Positions 1 through 13,995 of a stretch of 64,000 bases of DNA are shown here, piece by piece (the stretch's first letter is position 1; each line of letters begins with the position of its first letter). Under the pieces are notes generated by a model that saw only the letters and a list, made by a program, of their open reading frames with translations, did not search any database and was not told where the DNA came from. Location: NCBI GenBank assembly GCA_010094045.1, contig ML986612.1, forward strand, positions 142,440-206,439, read 5' to 3'. The position numbers were made by a program, and so were the translations under genes. This DNA is from Lojkania enalia. Taxonomy: Eukaryota > Ascomycota > Dothideomycetes > Pleosporales.

Positions 1-208
1 CTCCTTGCGCTCTAGCCTTTGTCAAGACCCTGCAATCGTGGACGTGCGATGGTTTGAAGCCATCTAATCCGTCGACTTCCTAACCACGACTACCCTTTCT
101 GGCAACCATGCTAAAATGGCCCGATTCGGAACCAAGTTCCGAACCACATGTCTACCTTCGCCTACGCTCCGACCATAACTAAGTCCCGACTACGGGATCC
201 CCAATGTC

Positions 209-1688
209 ATGCCTGCCGCACTATCTACTGAGTCGATTCTCGCATCCTCCCTTATTGCAGATGAGGACATTGATAATGTTGTGGATGCGGTGTTAAATGG
301 GAAAGACGTGAGGAAAGCTGGGCAGGCAAGGGTCGGAATAGGCGTTAAGAGCGTAGATGAGGCGTTAATGGGAGGTTTGGAGAAGGGTAATCTAGTAGGT
401 GTCAGTGCAGAGGTGGGGGGAGGTGGGCTGGATGTAGGTAACGTCCCTTTCGACTTGTCTCTGGCCGTCCTCAATTCACTAGAACCGTACGATTCAACGT
501 TTAGCAAGGTTCGACTTAGGCATGCTAAGCTCTTTGAATCCCAGTAATTCTCAAAATAGAGTGACTAGTAGGACTGCTAAATTTTTCATAGCTCTGTCTT
601 TCGCTTCTCGTAAACAGCCTGCTTGATCATCCAACGGAAAATGCGGCCGTAATCGACTCAACTGGCAATCTCGACGTCCTACGAATATACTCTGTCGTTT
701 ATTCCCGTCTGAGCTCTGATGCCTCACTTCTCGAGTCACACCGAACCGGGCTCAGTGCATCTGCTACAGATGCGACAGTTGAGGATGTGGCAGCCAAAGC
801 ATTGGATAGAGTGAACATCATGCGCGTCTTCGATCTAGTCGGGATCACGGAAGCCATTGAAGAGATCAGAAATGAATTAGAAGCCAAACCGAAGGAGCGA
901 GTTCCCCTCGCGGAACTGCCAGTCGTAGAACAAGAGCCCGCTACTGAGCAAAAGAGAACGGAGATTGCAGATAGCGAGGACGAGGAAGACGAAATGTTAT
1001 TTGACTCCGAAATATCTGCCCTAAGCAAGCCACCCATAGCAGTTGCACCGCTCGTTCCACCACTAGAAACGCAACCCTTACATAATCCTCAAGCAGATAT
1101 GGGAAGTCAGAATGCAGCGATCGAAAGAAAAACCTCACTCATCCTAATTGACAACCTCTCACACGTCCTCTCCCCTCTACTGAAAAAAGACTATGCCCAA
1201 GGTCCGTATAACCCCCTCTCAACCAACTTCCTCCAATAACCCAATAACTAGCAAACTCCCTCCTAACCGCCCTCCTCCGCACCCTCGTCCACCTATCAAC
1301 AACCCATCTCCTCCTCACCATTCTCCTCAACCCATCCCCAACCACCAGGCAGCCCAAACCCCCTCCCACCACTCCATCTGCCCCGAAACCACAACTGGAA
1401 AATATCCAGCAACTCCCACCATCCCCCTCGATATTCGCCTCCAACGTTCTAATCCCTGCGCTCGGAAATATTCTGCCAATGTATCTGGATATCCATCTCC
1501 TGGTTTCCAAGATCCCAAGGCGAAAAGCTGACGCGGGGGCTATGTATGCCGGAAGTGGGAGGGGAGGGGCGAGGAGGGGGGTCGAAATGGTTGATGTTAT
1601 TGAGGTTTTGGCTTCGCGGTGGGATGGAAGGGGTGGGAGGTGGGGAGCATTTGTCGTGAGGAGTGAAGGTGGGGTGAGGGATGCGTGA
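209..1688 (+). CDS. RAD51/RecA-like DNA repair ATPase (XRCC2/RAD51D-type paralogue)
   Basis: The inferred exons are 209-433, 592-1201 and 1252-1688, giving 423 residues, with canonical GT-AG ends and matching phases. The N-terminus leads into a RecA-type core: IGVKSVDEAL followed by the strand and loop GVSAEVGGGG, where Walker A should lie. Later comes VIDSTGNLDVLRIYSVV, and then a Walker B-like strand, SLILIDNLSHVL, near residue 255. The C-terminus, with RWDGRGGRWGAF, resembles the last strands of fungal Rad51-like proteins. Members of this family help load or stabilise Rad51 during homologous recombination in the nucleus. The Walker A loop has no Lys-Thr/Ser pair, so ATP binding may be weak or absent. 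The link between residues 150 and 200 is acidic, and the one near 310-335 is Pro-rich. Family assignment is fairly safe; the exact paralogue is not. Confidence 0.7.
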
Positions 1689-1999
1689 CGGAGCATGCTG
1701 AATGGGAATGGCTTTTTTCTGAATACGTATGGTAAGGGAATGTATAGTAATAAGCTTCAATAATACTTATGAATTAAACTAGATGCATTAGCTTCGGCGT
1801 GTGGTTCCCCTGCAACTAGAGTTACGAGAATACTACGGAAGACACAAAGGCTAGAAATTTAATTTTTTATTCAAAATACAAAATATTCATTACTGAATAT
1901 GCTCGGCCCATCCTGGAAGGTAATCATGATGCTGAGTAGGAATACCGCCAGAATGTTAAAGAGATATATTTTGGTACTCAAGTTATTCTAAAGCTATGT
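1689..1999. other. Intergenic, convergent 3' ends
   Basis: This is an AT-rich gap between the 3' end of the RAD51-like gene and the 3' end of TAD1, which converge here. I see no coding signal or RNA gene. Confidence 0.6.
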
Positions 2000-3598
2000 C
2001 TAGCTCTTGTCTTCAATTCTGAAGTCATCCTCTGAGTTTCTCACCCAGCCTTTCAATGCAAACTTTTTTACATCGTCCTTGACGTCTCTCCGAGACTTCA
2101 ATAGCTCTCTACTTTTGACGTCCATGTATGTTCCCTTGTTTAATACATCAACGAGCGCTGGCATACTAGCCAACGCCGCAATCTCTATCATCGCTTTCCA
2201 AAGGGATCTTCGACATATTGCACTTGCGCCTCTGGGGTCGAATTGTTTTCTCCCTTGAAGCACCCCTCCGATCAATGTTTCCTGGAAATATGGGGTATGG
2301 ACTGCGCTGATGTTTGAAGCCACTGCCTTCTCCGATGCTAACAAGCTACGGCGCGAGTATCTAAATTCCTTTTCTGTAGCCCGCAACCCAAATTCCTTAA
2401 ACTCATACCCTCCTCCTGTCGCCCGCCACCGCTCTTCCATCTCTTTTGTAATGTCACCCATCCTTCCTGAGCGACTAAATGCTCGTCTACATGCCGTTTC
2501 GACTAACTGGCTACGCGGAAGGATAAGCGAAGAGAGATACGCGTTCTTCGGTGCGATAAGGAGGGATGTTAGAGAGGAGAGGAGCGAGGCGCATTGTGTG
2601 AACGCAAGCTTATCTGTGCAAGACTTGCTAAGAGTAGGCGGCGCATCGGGCCGTGAAGGTTTGAGTCGAACAACACCTAAGTAGTTGAAGTTGGAGCGGC
2701 CGCGTAGGGCAGCCAGAGCAGGTTCCGCTTCGATCTGGTCCGAGATAGTCGGCCGAGACTGGTCGGCTGAAGTGATCGTGGGCGGAGGTGTCGTCCACGG
2801 CATAGCATCTTCTTGTGCGTCCATGACTAGCTCCATGCTCGCATCTCCGCAGGGTGCCTCAGAGCAGTACATGTGTATCTGAACATCGTCTTTGATTTCG
2901 AAGGGTTGGTATGCCGCTTGTGTCTGTTCATGGGTCTCGCGACGGCGTACGAATCGTGACGGAGGGTGAGGTGGGGTGGAAAGGAGGCGGCATTCTTCGA
3001 GTAGGAAACGGTTGAAGGCGCGGATCGCTATGATCTCAGCATGCCAGTCATGTAGCACATTGCCGTGAGCTTGAGCGAGCTTGGTGGTGGGGAGGCATTT
3101 CATGCCGGTGCTGGATGACGTTAGACTTCGAGCGCATTGTGCTGTTTTGGCTCAATTGAGAGGAGGCGGTGCTGCAATCTGGGCTGAAACAAGGCGAGGA
3201 CATCAGCATCATGTTGGATGCCTTGGGCAAGTCTGTAGGTCTCGGGAGGTCGTAGACAAAGGAAGGAATTAGCGTGCATATGCTGTTTCCCGATATATTG
3301 GCGCGCATTGCAATGTGGATTATAAATTCTGGGACTTTGAAATTCTTACCCTAACGACGCGCATTGCAGTTTGCCATCTTCCTTGGTTGACCGTCGTGAG
3401 ATTACTGCAGCTTCATTGGGTGCGCAATTGGGAGTAATATGTACCCTTAGCTAGGACTATGCCGGCGAGCGGAACCCATTCTCGTGCTCTGTCGTTGCGG
3501 GCGCGCGGCTTGCGCTTCTCGGGGAGCGTTTCGAAGGTCGAGCAGACACAATCAGCAATAGCATCTGCGTCTACGTCTGCGTCCGCTCTCGAGTTCAT
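2000..3598 (-). CDS. TAD1: tRNA-specific adenosine deaminase 1 (A37 of tRNA-Ala)
   Basis: Exon 1 is 3598-3445 and exon 2 is 3141-2000 (431 residues). This enzyme family deaminates adenosine 37 of tRNA-Ala to inosine. The zinc and catalytic residues are visible: DWHAEI (His85, proton shuttle Glu87), APCGD (Cys149) and SCTDK (Cys226), in the order and spacing of the ADAR/Tad1 deaminase domain. The N-terminal KRKPRA...REWVPLAGIVLAK block is also typical. The start at 3598 was chosen because the family's conserved N-terminus begins just after it; a longer reading frame continues to 3751. The 303-nt intron is long for this window. It was placed by joining GIVLAK to the TGMKCLPTTKL block, so a small error there is possible. 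The gene is divergent from the NT-C2 gene across 225 bp. Confidence 0.88.
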
Positions 3599-3823
3599 GG
3601 TCGGCCAATTGTTGTGGTGGGAGGTGTTGAGCTGGGACGAGACAGCGGACCGAAACGGGACAATGAACATCGATGGCATGGGTCCACCATCATTCATGGC
3701 CCCTACCTCTTCCGGATGTAGGACATACCTGCCACACCAGGCCAGGTCCAACTAGCACACTCAGCACCGTTTGCTTGTAACACTTAATACCGCAAAGGCC
3801 GCCCGCTCTCTCCCGCCTCCACC
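3599..3823. promoter_or_regulatory. Short divergent promoter, TAD1 / NT-C2 gene
   Basis: The inferred start codons of the two divergent genes are only 225 bp apart, so this segment must carry both promoters and both 5' leaders. No clear TATA box is visible on either side. The head-to-head layout is what is seen; shared regulation is inference. Confidence 0.5.
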
Positions 3824-5088
3824 ATGCAAGCCTTCGGTGAGGAATGTCTCTTCGGCGCTCCGTCGCTTTTGCGACTCACACGCTCACGATTCCAGTTCCT
3901 AAAAACCGCCGTGTAAGCCACCTCTCTACCTCCTCCTACCTGCAAGAGCGCACCCCGAGTCCCGTGGCTGACAAATGCACAGCCCAAATTTGAACTGTCC
4001 ATGAGGGTAAACCGATCCAGCCTGGTGGTTCTCACCGCGGGGATGCTGATAAGCTCCAGATCATCGACCTCAACAACGTCCCCCTCGTTACCGGAACGTC
4101 TTTCATAAAATGGCACCTGCCGCATTCAACGTCCGCCGAACATCGCGGCCGCACCGGAAAGCAGCCTATCAAAGACCACAAAGTGTTCTACGACTACGCC
4201 ATTACCGTCCCATTAAAGCTTACCGTCGACAAGAATGGCATGCTGCAGGAAAGCTGGATCGAATTTGAAGTCATCCAGGAATACTCGGCAGGGGGCAAAG
4301 GCGAGAGGATTACCTTGGGGTTTGTGCGAATCAACCTGGCCGAGTATGTTGAAGCAAGTGAAGCATCGTCAGTAGAAGGAGAGGAAATAGGCATCACGCG
4401 ACGCTATCTGATGCAGGAGAGCAAGATCAACAGCACGCTCAAGATTTGCATCTACATGAAGCAGATTGAGGGTGATAAGAACTTCATTGCACCGCCATTG
4501 AAGACGGCGCAAGTCTTCAGTGGCATCGCTGGGATTGTGTCGGGAGAACAGGGGGATTCAGATGAGGCGGGGGGTGTGTATCGTATTATCTTGAAAGAAG
4601 CTAAAGCTAATATACGTATAGCCGTACCATCGCTCAGCACCAAGTCGCGCGAAACGGGAGAACTACAAGACATGTATAGAAGAACACTTGCAGCGTATTG
4701 GTCCGCGCAGCCAGGGGAGCTTAAAGCAGACGAATGCATAGAGGATATATTCGCTGGAGGAGACGGCTGGGGCGATCGGGAGAAACCATACGATTCACAA
4801 TCGCAGCAGCGTGGTATACGTTTCACCACGGTCGATAGTAGTAGTTCGCTGAGTGAGAGCGAGCCGCGACACAAGCATGGAGGAAGCACGCATCGCAAGT
4901 CGCATGAGACACTTAGGCCTGGAGACGTGCTCACAAGCTCCGCGGGTAGCGCCCGTAGCAGAGGAAGCTTGGAGCAGCAGGCACATCATATGAAAGCTGA
5001 AGCTGAGCGGACGCGGCATCGGCCTGGATATGAGGTTGATGAGTTTGCTATCCGGGAAGACCTTTGCAGCTGGAGATTACCAATATAA
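3824..5088 (+). CDS. NT-C2 (EEIG1/EHBP1 N-terminal C2) domain protein
   Basis: Four exons (3824-3836, 3896-3912, 3983-4006, 4060-5088) give 360 residues. The first three exons are tiny, but together they rebuild the conserved opening MQAFVPKNRRPKFELSMR, followed by IIDLNNVPLVTGTSFIKWHLP. This is the start of the N-terminal C2-like domain found in EEIG1/EHBP1 and fungal relatives. The domain continues through HRGRTGKQPIKDHKVFYDY, the IEFEVIQEYSAGGKGE strand and ITLGFVRINLAEYVE to about residue 175. In animals such domains attach to membranes and link endosomes to actin; the fungal role is not established. The C-terminal part is hydrophilic and Ser/Arg/His-rich, ending near EFAIREDLCSW. Splice phases agree at all three junctions. 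Confidence 0.8.
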
Positions 5089-5681
5089 ATGCTCTAAGTT
5101 GAAAACAAAAAAGGAACGAACGTTCCACGTCCCTAAGCCCTATCACCTAGTAGAGCAAGGTATCCATATAGGTTGAGGATAAAAACTTGTGATACGCGGC
5201 ATGAACATGCCGCCTTCAATGAATTGTATGAGCAACCTCGGAAAATCTGACTTGAACACACATCTGAATCTCTAATTGAAGGTATATCTAGTAGATAGAC
5301 AAGTTAGAATAAGATCATATTATATATCGGCCGGTTTCCGAGTATAAGGTAGGCTGTGAAAAGTATGAAATTGTCGTACAGTTACATGAGCCAAGCTTAA
5401 TAAAAATCTCCAATTTCGTAGACTAAAATAATTTCTAACAAATCTGTGGTTAGCTTAGAACTATTGCAACTAATAAATTTAGAAATATCTATGCTGACAA
5501 CTTGGTAGAAGGAGGTACCTAAGGAGAGGACGCGTCACGTGATTTAGCGATCGTTGCGGCAGAATGGATAGGGCTGAAGGCGGTGAAGAAAGGAACATTG
5601 GTCTCTACCACTCTCACAACTCTTTTCGGCAACATTCCCTCGGCACAGACTGCACTTTTCTTACGCTCCTTTCCCCCCCCT
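5089..5681. other. Intergenic and SLS1 upstream region
   Basis: AT-rich DNA between two plus-strand genes. No open coding segment, RNA gene or repeat was recognised. It should contain the terminator of the NT-C2 gene and the SLS1 promoter. Confidence 0.5.
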
Positions 5682-8600
5682 ATGCTTATGCGTCGCGCCT
5701 CGAATGCATATATTTGCATTCGGTGTGACACTCTACTAAACTTTGCGCGACCGAGAGTTCCGGCCCTTTCTCGCCGTACTTCATACACGAACTTTTCCAT
5801 ATCCGCTTGCCGTCGTAATGGAGAAGATGTCGTCCAGGATACACGCCCGGAATGGCAGAGCAAAGTGTCTCAATATCCACTGGGTAGAATAAGGAAACGT
5901 AAGGGTAAAGGTGCTGTGAGGGAAGTCACAGCGCCACTGGGTGTCAAGACTTTGGGTAAGGACGCTGAGATTTTGGTGCTGCGAGAAGTAGGGCAAGAAT
6001 CCGAACAGCAGCGAAAAGACGTCAATACAACATCTTCCGAATCCCCTTCGGAGGCTTCCTCAGCGGACCATGATCAGCCAAGCATCCTTCATTCACTCAA
6101 TCTAGAGACTAAGGAAGTCACCCAAGCTGAAATAAACGATCAGCTACAGAAGCTCCGGCCGAGGACGCATTATGATCCAAATGAGCCCCATTTCCTACCC
6201 CAAGCCGAATTCCTCAAGCTCCAAAACACTCTTGCACAAGGCTTTACTGTTCAACAACTTTCGCGGTATTTCTCAATCACCAAAGGAGTCCAACAAAGCC
6301 AGGTGAAGCAAGAGGTTTTAGAGGGTTTGAAAGGCGGCACGGGGAAGACTCCAGTTGGGCGGACAGAATGGCAACCAGGCACTACCCCTCTCGAACGACG
6401 TCTTCCGGGCACACACGCTCCTGGGCCCAAACGGATTCCTATAAGTAAGCATCAGCTCGTGGACCAGATACTAAGGAATGCATGGAACATTGTTCTGCTG
6501 GAGGAGATAGAGGCTCCTGGAGAAATCGAGATGGCGTTGAAACCCTGGCAGCTTTTGCTTTTAAATGCTGGATGTATGTCAAGTCTGGTAATTTGAAGAA
6601 ATCAATCCTCTAATCTCATTTTAGCAACCCATACATCCCTTGACCAGATTGGTGCAGCTCGAAAAGCAAAAATGCAGATTTACTGGCCGCACAATGTCCT
6701 TCGAATTACAGCAGATAAGAGTAGTGCCGAGTACGCAGCAGACGATGTGAAGGAAGAGCTTAAGGACACAGAAGTAATGAAATACCAACTCGAGCCTTGG
6801 CGACCATTTCTTGCCGAGCACCTATCACCCGAAAAGGACCTCGCTACATTATTGTCCTTAGAAAAATTACGGACGGTTCAGAACCTAAGTGAAACAATCG
6901 TTCAGCCAACTAAAAACAATAATGTATGTGGACCGAATATACTAGCCGTAGAACTACTAACAGTTTCAGTATATAATTCGAGGGTTGAACAAGCGCGCTG
7001 TAGAAGAAGCAAACCGATGTTTAATCAACATGTTTCCGTTAGAGAATTCCCCATCTCGCACTATTGACACCCACATGTTCGATACAAAGAAAAAAACTAG
7101 CTATATGCTACCCATCCCCTTCAAAGAGTCCATAGACTACCGGCATCGGCATCGACCTCTTGGCCGCTGGTCTCTCCCAGTCTCCTATGCTTCAAATGAT
7201 GGTTCAGCCGTCTCCAGCGGCTTGGCCTACCACGTCAACCCAGGCCATCATTCGCGATCCACCAAAAATGGAGCAACAGCGGAAAGATGCGAAGAAATAT
7301 CCCAAAACGATGCAACCTCTGTATCTAAAGAGCAGCATGGCTTTATGGAAAGCCGAATTATTGCGGCGCTGCGGGATCACTTAAAATCCGAGCCATTCGA
7401 GCGTTCCACCACTGAGCATAAAGAAGAGGCAGCCTGGGAGCACCAAGCTACCACTATTCTGAGGACCGTGTTCGGTCAAGCCCTTTTCCCCTTCCGAGAT
7501 GGTAAGGGCATAGCCAGTGAAACCGTATCTCCAAGCATTGTCAAGCCCGTTCCTGACCTTCCTTTTGATACCGCCATTCCGGGTTTCTACAAATTGCTAG
7601 CAGATAAGAACTTTGTAGAAAATCTTACATCCAGAACGCGGTTGTTCAGCCCTGTCTTGGAATATGAATTCACGCCCTCTCCCTATCAACAAAATTTGTT
7701 GAAACAGGCTCAAATATATCCGAGCCCGGTGCTTCGTGTTCGCACGGGTCATGGCGGAGACATAGTACTAGACAGTGTATCATTGAGATTCAATACTCAT
7801 TGCCACGATGTCTTACTTCCGGATCGGGCGACGGATATCAGGTTCGAACGATTTGACAGACTTGACCTAGCCAATCCCCTTGAGGACGAAGCTATCAAAA
7901 CTTTTTTTGATGCAATCTGCGTCAACATTGAAAGTGGCGCCCGGCTCACTGCTCCCCCTTCTTTGCTCATAAAGATCCCTCGGTGGACGATTCTAGGCTA
8001 TGATCGCGAAGATAAAAGGCCTCACACGATCGAGTACCTTTTCAAAGGTATACGGTACAATCAGACTATACTTACAAACTTTCAACACCGGAATGTGCGG
8101 TACGTGACGTCGCACGGCGGAAAGTTAGCGGGCAAAGGTGGTGCCTTATCAATGTACTATGGCACCGGCCCGTATAGAGAGTACAATGAGGAGAAACTGC
8201 GCGAGTTTATTAAGGCATCGCTCAATTTGGCGGACTGCATCACCGAAGCGTCTGATAACACGTCTGTACTGGCTGCTTTGTTTAAAGGTCGGTCTGAGCG
8301 GGGACGACGAGAGCACGATCGGCACATCCAGAATCAACGCGAGCATAGTTCACGTACAATGGTTGGACGTGAAGTTGATGCACTTTCTGATCTGTTTCCT
8401 TCCTCTGGGTCTGGTAAGACTGAAGAATCAGTCAAGCCTTCTGGGACCGCCTCGTCGAGCACGGCAGTCGAGCAGGCTCCACAAGAGGAATCAACATTAG
8501 ATGCCTCTAAGCCAACTGAATTGAGCGTTAAGAATGTCTTTACACGCAACAACTCTGAACAGACAGTTCCTTGGGAGGAATCTACGATCACCGGATCAGG

Positions 8601-8691
8601 GAGCGATGTAGAAGGGGAAGAGCCTTCTATTACGATCGCTAAGATGAAGGCATCGTTAGAGAAACCCACTTTTAATATTGTAGAAGAATAA
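5682..8691 (+). CDS. SLS1: Mitochondrial inner-membrane regulator SLS1-like
   Basis: Exons 5682-6573, 6625-6923 and 6970-8691 give 970 residues. The N-terminus (MLMRRASNAYICIRC) is basic and lacks acidic residues, as expected of a mitochondrial presequence, with the YICIRC block common in fungal mitochondrial proteins. The body carries SLS1-family features: the RTHYDPNEPHFLPQ block, the helical FLKLQNTLAQGFTVQQLSRYF segment, GPKRIPISKHQLVDQILRNAW, and the long C-terminal domain with FERFDRLDLANP and HGGKLAGKGGALSMYYG. In yeast, Sls1 sits at the inner membrane and couples mitochondrial transcription to translation. A longer in-frame start exists at 5583, but the 5682 ATG puts the presequence first. 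The C-terminal 150 residues are Ser/Glu-rich and probably disordered. Confidence 0.8.
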
Positions 8692-11339
8692 TAGGGAGGT
8701 TAGGCAGACACCAAGCGAGGAAAATAAGAAGGTATTGGAGGCATCGGCATAAGCATTGCATATCGGTGGCGGCGCATAATGGGTCAATTCGAGCGGGGTT
8801 TCTAGAGGATCCTTGTATATTAGTGTAATATATGTGTCTACCACACCACTTATTTTCCTCCGTGGATAATTGTGTATGAAGATAGTTTATAACACTTTCT
8901 AGAACTGTTTGACTTTTCGTGCGAAATTACTCTTCACTTAGGATACTTTGTTAACGGGTTTGAATTCATTGGCTATGTGTGAGCGTAGGTTTAGATTATC
9001 GATGTTGCGGGGTTGTTTTGACTCCATAGAAAGCGCCTTGAGTCATACGCAAAGGGCGGTGTTGAGGGGGTATAGCCCTTGCGGGAAAGGGCGGGCTGAG
9101 GCGTTCAGCGTATCGATACGATTCGCTCGTACCTGTCAAATTGGAATTGCCGTAATGGGTCGATGCTCCCGAGATAGTTTATATGCATCGTTCGTAGCCA
9201 AGTACTTAAAGATGCATTAAGTATGTAGGTTGAAGTGGAGTCAGGAAGGAAAGGGAAGGATGATTTTCGGTATATGAATAGCTGTCGGTAACTGTATATA
9301 GTATACGTCCATCATAGAGTTTAGAATAATAGTAGATGTATGTTGTGAATGATGTTCGGTCCCGTCTTCAGTAATGAAAATATAGACGCTAGGTTTAGTG
9401 GTTGAAGGGCTGACGGTACTCTTTGACTTTGTGCTTTAACAAGGACCATTCATTTCATATATAATTTGAATGATTCGGAGATCTAGTGCTATTTCTGTGC
9501 TTCGGCCAGTAAAGCCTGGAAGTTGATATACTGGCAGCGCATATCTTGTATCCTTATATCGGCTATAGATTTAGTTCAAAGTATTTAATGTGTTGTGAAT
9601 TGTATAAAATATGGTGAATTAGTTCTGAATACATTATTAGATTCTAAGCAGGTCGGAAAAGTTTAGAGAACCCGTTGAAACATTCTACGAACAGTGTTTT
9701 GTTGGCTGGGCCGAAAAGACGGAGCGAAGAGCCGCAGCATTAGGAAACTAATATGGTTTATAATATGAATACTATCGCCAGCTGCCTCGAGGTCTACATA
9801 ATTGTACATCAAATACTGGACTTCCTTCCAGCGGTCTAGGATGCAACATGATACAAGCAAGACAAAAGTAACTTCGAGTAGAGTGACCGTCAGTGACTTT
9901 GTACCGTTCCAAGTCGCATTTTTGCGTGAGACTGAACAAGGATGTCGAATGATAGGGATTTTGACCGGTTCCTAGATGGTAGACAAGCCTTTAGACGTGG
10001 AAGGAGCATATACACTACACAATGTCAGCGATAACGTTGGCAGACACTTTCACAATTCGAAATTTTTTGTATCCGCAAAAGACCCCGAGCCCTCCGCATT
10101 GAAACATAGATTGGTGAAACGACAGTAATGATCGTTGAGACGAATCGCTCTACCGTTTGAACTAAAAGCATATAAATGAAAATAGTAAATAATGTGTTAG
10201 TAAAAAGGTAAATAGAGGAGACTAGTGAGCTAACCGAACGAAAAGATAGAGCAGCTCCTAAGATAAGCTATCGATTAGAAAGCACATCCGGGGCATGTAG
10301 TTCCGTTCATTCTTGGAGGTATTTTGTGTTTTTCTGTGATAGCTTAGTTGAATGTTATCATTTAATGCTCAATTATGGAGCGCTACTTGAGTCACGAAAA
10401 CATCACTACCAAAGTAATTGTGAATGAGAAAGAACAATTTTCCGCAGTAATTGAGGAATGACCAAGCGTTCCCACATCAGTCTCCATAAATAAAATACTT
10501 GCAAGGAAAACATGTAGTAAGAAGTTCAAGAACATTCCCGAATATAGTATACGACTTGCTAGGTTGTAGAGAGCTTCTTTGAGGCGTTGCTGTGGAGAGC
10601 ACGTCGGCTTTAAGAACCAAGTAAGACAGTATGCGCTAGCGTAGATGATAATAAAGACTTCTTAGACTGAAGAACCACAAAGGCCTAGAATAAAGGGATC
10701 AATGTGGCAATATCAATAGCAATGATATATATGCAATGACTCAGAAGATTCGAAGCATTTTGAAGGCGGCGAGCGCTCGAAACGACTGCAATCTTGAAAT
10801 TCTCCATGGGCAGCAGCTCGCACGATAAGAATAAGGCCGGCTGGTTTCGCTCCAAAGAGGCATAAGAAGGCCCGGAGTCATTGCAGTGAATGGTAGCAGA
10901 GAGGAGCTAAACCCTAGTAGAACGAGTCCGGCAAAAACACTATCGGGAACTACAGTGCAATATGCAGACGTAAAGTTGATAATACTGCTGCCGAAGCAGC
11001 TGGCAGTGCTTCACAAATATTATGGAGAAGGGAAAAATTTTGGAGGGGTAATAGGCTATGTGGCGGGGGACAGCTGCTTGCTCTGGCCGCGCTGGCGCTG
11101 GTGCTGTGTGAGCTGTTCGCCGGCTGCATATGTTGGAAGATGCGGCTGTGGCGAGTTAGTGGATCATTGTCCCAATAAAGCCGTGAAGTAGAGGGCAGTC
11201 CTGGCCAATGGTATCGGGGGATTCAGCCCTTCTGCTGTGCGAGTGAACGAGGCTGCCCCAGTGCCTTGGGCTGCACGTCAAAAATTTCTGTGCCCGACCG
11301 CCTTCTGCGGACGCTAGTGTCTTGGCACCTGCGCAGAAT
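8692..11339. other. Long non-coding interval
   Basis: About 2.6 kb without a convincing gene. The longest open segments (for example 8948-9220 and 10886-11191) show no recognisable domain, and I could not extend them by splicing. A degenerate tRNA-like A-box on the minus strand near 10150 lacks a pairing acceptor stem. No transposon ends were recognised. Confidence 0.5.
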
Positions 11340-11545
11340 CTCCCGCTATAAGAATCCGCCGGCCCCCTCCAAACACGTTTCCTGCTCCTTGTCCTCACAC
11401 CTACAACCGAGCGTTGTTATCTGTTAGTGCCAACACTCGCGTCCTCTTTTTCGTAGTGCAAGTACTCATACAATTAGCAGGAGCCTTTAATCCGCTTCAA
11501 CTCAACTTCCAGTTTTCAAAACAACCACACAACACAACCTTCATC
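11340..11545 (+). promoter_or_regulatory. tef1 core promoter and 5' leader
   Basis: A CTATAAGAA element at 11343 lies about 200 nt before the start codon. It is followed by pyrimidine-rich stretches and a CAACTTCC...AAAACAACCACACAACACAACC leader. This layout is typical of strongly expressed fungal housekeeping genes. The TATA assignment is inference from sequence and position. Confidence 0.45.
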
Positions 11546-13396
<1,851 letters not shown>

Positions 13397-13995
13397 GCGC
13401 ATCATGTCCAGGTGGTCGCTTGTATTGTTTTCGATTGCTCAAGGTACCCGTATCTAGGGATACGGAGGCTTTGGAAAAGCCATAACATGTTTCTGCACGG
13501 ATTATGCATGATGGTCTCGGTGTGGGGGTTTTGGCGTTGTCCTTCCATAGACTTCATAATGATTCCAATGAATTTATGGGTGGACAAATCTTCTATCTAT
13601 GCTTTGGTATTATGACATTGATATGAGCGTTGTGCTGTATTTCCCTGCACTGTCATGTCGACTTCGTGCGTATGCAGCTTATTTTCCTGACTTGCCATAA
13701 TGCCTTCTTTAATAACAGACTGCAGCTAATATGCTGATGTGACCATTCATTTATCTTTTCCCGATAGTGGTCCAAGTGCATCACTGCTGTAGAGGTAGTA
13801 TCATCATTCTAACTCACCACGTAGCACTCTAGCTTGATTTCGCAGATTATTGGGAGATTATTCACTAATCAAAGTGGTATCATACAATCATCAAGAATCA
13901 TGAAACCTGTCATAATGCACCGACCAACCATATCAAGCTCAAATAACTCATAATGTGCCTCCATGCCTTACTTTGCCTCATCATCCATCAGCTTC
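13397..13995. other. Intergenic, convergent 3' ends
   Basis: 3' flanks of tef1 (plus) and the epoxide-hydrolase-like gene (minus). AT-rich, with no coding signal. Confidence 0.6.

Noticed and set aside
8948..9220. 90-codon open frame in the long gap upstream of tef1
   Set aside because: No recognisable domain, no splice extension and no promoter context; likely chance.
10085..10165. tRNA-like sequence on the minus strand (TTAGTTCAAACGGTAGAGCG A-box)
   Set aside because: The D-stem can pair, but the acceptor stem has no partner, the anticodon loop is wrong and no proper T-arm follows.
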